Of a DNA stretch of 64,000 bases, positions 61,994-64,000 are shown one piece after another. Origin of the DNA: Calliopsis andreniformis (taxonomy: Eukaryota > Arthropoda > Insecta > Hymenoptera > Andrenidae); the NCBI RefSeq assembly GCF_051401765.1, contig NC_135071.1, positions 18,392,961 through 18,456,960 on the forward strand, read 5' to 3'. Every line of letters starts with the position of its first letter. Positions within the stretch are counted from its first letter, which is position 1. Under the pieces are notes generated by a model, which saw only the letters and a program-made list of their open reading frames with translations, did no database searches and was not told the origin of the DNA. A program made the translations under genes and the position numbers.

Positions 61994-62096
61994 GAAGTGA
62001 CCAGAAAGCTGACCAGAGAACTGACCAGAGAAGTGACCAGTCCAAGGTCCAGTCCAAGGTCCAGTCCAAGGTCCAGTCCAAGGTCTAGTCCAAAGG
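61994..62096. repeat. Two adjoining 12-bp minisatellite arrays
   Basis: Four units of a GAAGTGACCAGA type (61994-62040) run directly into four exact CCAGTCCAAGGT units (62037-62084) plus a diverged fifth. The shared period of 12 and the CCAG junction suggest one array changing unit. A minus-strand open frame (62223-61978) runs through it as GLDL and SLVT repeats, a by-product of the period. Confidence 0.85.
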
Positions 62097-63589
62097 CCAC
62101 CCCAGGGGTCCTCCAGAGGATCGCCAGGACGATCCGCACCCTCCGGAGACTCCGGAGCGAGTGAGCAATTCGTCGTCCTCCAGGGGTATTTATATCCCTC
62201 ACCCGAAAAGAGGGGATATACACAAACCGATGTTTGAAATTGCGAGATTAATCAAACGAGGAATAATTCGCGAAAAATTGACATTTCCCATGGAATAATC
62301 TCCCCAGTAACAACTTTCTACCACACATATCGTTAATAGCAATGTTGTTAACAATCTCCTTAAAAACAATCATCTCAATAACAAATAAAATTGTTCTACA
62401 GAAATATCTTGGCGAATATTCGTGGAAATGATTTAATAAGGTCTCATATCCACTGTACACAGATCAGTGTTCGGAGCACAGGGAGTCCTCATCATCAACA
62501 ACAGCGCCAGGGGTGGAGGGTATCGCTCCAAGTATTGATTGCCGATCGTGTCGCGCACCCCTGACGTGAATTATCATCAACGATACTAAAAAAAGCCCTG
62601 AGTCATCGGCTTCGTTCGATAGTCACCCTTCATCAGGCAACGCGGAACATTCGTACGCTGGTTTCGTATTCCGTATACGATCGGCCCTCTTCTTTGCATT
62701 CCTCGCCTCGCTGGGGAAACTCCAATATCATTTATCATAATTCATTGACATCGGCGAGATAAAGTGGCGGTTCATGGACTAGTGACTATCTACAGCAGAG
62801 AGTAGAACGAGAAGTCTGAGAAGCTTTTAGGAATTTTTTGGGCCATGCTCCAGTGACATTGATAAGGATTGCAGTAACTCATGTATAAGTTTTTTGTATA
62901 CCTATAGTCCTATGCAATTCAAATTTTAAAAATAATTATTACTCTTTGTATAGAAATTTAAGGAATTCGATAAGAGTTAAATTTGAACCGAGTCTATTAG
63001 AATCCAATTTTTCTCCATGGGTGAACTGGATTAACTATCGATGAAGTTAATGCTCTCTCAAGAACCATAAATAATTCGGACAAGCAACACGGCGCGTACG
63101 TGCGAACAGGAAGCAATTAGCACAGCGCTTTCGCGAATTATCGCCGGGCTTTGCTTTCTCATCTCATTTCCTCGGTAATATCATCGCGGAGAAAATAGTG
63201 CGCGATGATTTCCAGCCAGGCATTCCTGTTGAAGCATTAGCGACATTTGCCGAGTTAAGAGTCGGTAAAATTTCGTATCACCTTGCATAATTTACCTGTT
63301 TGCTCATCGTTTAATGGGCGACCTGTTGACTTTTTACGCGACGATTTTCTACGACCGCGATCACAATGCCCACGTCAGCGTTTTGCTTGCGACAAGAACG
63401 TAACTGCGCTACTAATTGCGCCTAATGACACGAATATTTCGAGGTTCTCGGAGAAATGGACCTTCTTTCAAAGAGCAGATTTCTCCGCTGCGAGAAAGCC
63501 TAGGGAACGCAGAGTAAAAAAACAGAGTCAATTTGAATAATTATTGAGTAGCAATAATAAGCAATAATTTCATATTAGCGGCAGTTAAT

Positions 63590-63668
63590 TAAATACTGGA
63601 ACATTTAACAAATCTAATATTCAATTCTCAAACATTCAAATATCTCAATTTTCAAATCTCCAAAGACT
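63590..63668. repeat. Degenerate TTCAAA AT-rich array
   Basis: TATTCAATTCTCAAACATTC-type words at the right end of the window. Confidence 0.55.
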
Positions 63669-64000
63669 GAAACTTCAGAATATCATCTAGCTAATACTTC
63701 CACAGCACAATTCCCACACTAAATCAGCCTGCGTGTTCAGTAGACCACCCCACAGATCAGCATTCGTGAAACCACCCCCGAAAGCCTCCCCCTGTCAGAT
63801 TGTTCGCTGGAAGTTCAGTCCTGTGTGGGCCATTAAAAAAGTCCTAGGCCCATGAAGGATTCAGGAGCTCGAGGACAGACGAAAGGTAGGATCGAGGTTG
63901 AAGGTGGCATGGCTGCGCTATGGTACGCGGTTTTTCCTTTCGGTCTGTGGCTTACGGTACCCCAGAGGCGCGGGCTTGTCCGACGGCGGGCATACCGAAC

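Larger units (their letters stand above)
40007..64000 (-). other. Further intron-like, gene-free region (rest of a zfh2 intron or upstream DNA)
   Basis: No homeodomain, zinc finger or other recognisable coding exon was seen in any frame. The region holds CpG-rich blocks (41520-42920, 46800-47540), MITE-like elements at 48968, 50844, 51471, 52479, 56442 and 58179, AT arrays at 46465, 53305, 53930 and 63590, a diverged duplication (60143 and 60877) and a 12-bp minisatellite (61994). Nothing was recognised in 42930-46460, 49100-50840 or 62100-63590 beyond ordinary mixed sequence. Intron status is inferred from the missing 5' part of zfh2 and is not shown directly. Confidence 0.45.

Noticed and set aside
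61978..62223. 81-aa minus-strand frame with GLDL repeats
   Set aside because: The repeat pattern is fully explained by the 12-bp minisatellite.

Overview
This is eukaryotic, gene-poor DNA. The alternation of AT-rich and CpG-rich stretches, many TIR-bounded non-autonomous transposon remnants (MITE type), and recurring degenerate TTTGAA/TTCAAA arrays suggest an insect, most likely an aculeate hymenopteran such as a bee. The taxon is an inference from sequence style. No bacterial operon, CRISPR array, rRNA or tRNA was seen, and no intact transposase.

Only one stretch can be identified as protein coding: the last coding exon of a minus-strand gene at 17953-18668. It encodes the C-terminal two zinc fingers and tail of a zfh2/ZFHX3/ZFHX4-type zinc finger homeobox transcription factor. 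The homeodomains and most zinc fingers of this large protein are absent, so the rest of the gene should lie beyond the right edge. By this model 18669-64000 is mainly zfh2 intron. A 65-nt candidate micro-exon at 39942-40006 has good splice sites and a phase that joins the last exon.

Layout: 1-11690 is downstream or intergenic DNA with CpG-rich islands (2690-3760 and 5100-6080) that hold an RFX X-box/GC-box/octamer-like cluster and G-quadruplex motifs. 11691-17952 is a CpG- and microsatellite-rich block that I read as a long zfh2 3'UTR or flank. 17953-18668 is the exon. 18669-64000 is intron-like DNA with octamer motifs, about ten MITE-like inverted-repeat elements (including TTAA-flanked, piggyBac-type ones), a diverged local duplication at 60.1/60.9 kb, a 12-bp minisatellite at 62.0 kb and scattered AT-rich arrays.

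Most of the window is probably regulatory or intronic DNA of one developmental transcription factor locus, with non-autonomous transposons accumulated in it. I found no convincing new multi-gene system. The observations most worth checking are the micro-exon, the paired hairpin element family, the duplicated intronic block and the X-box cluster.
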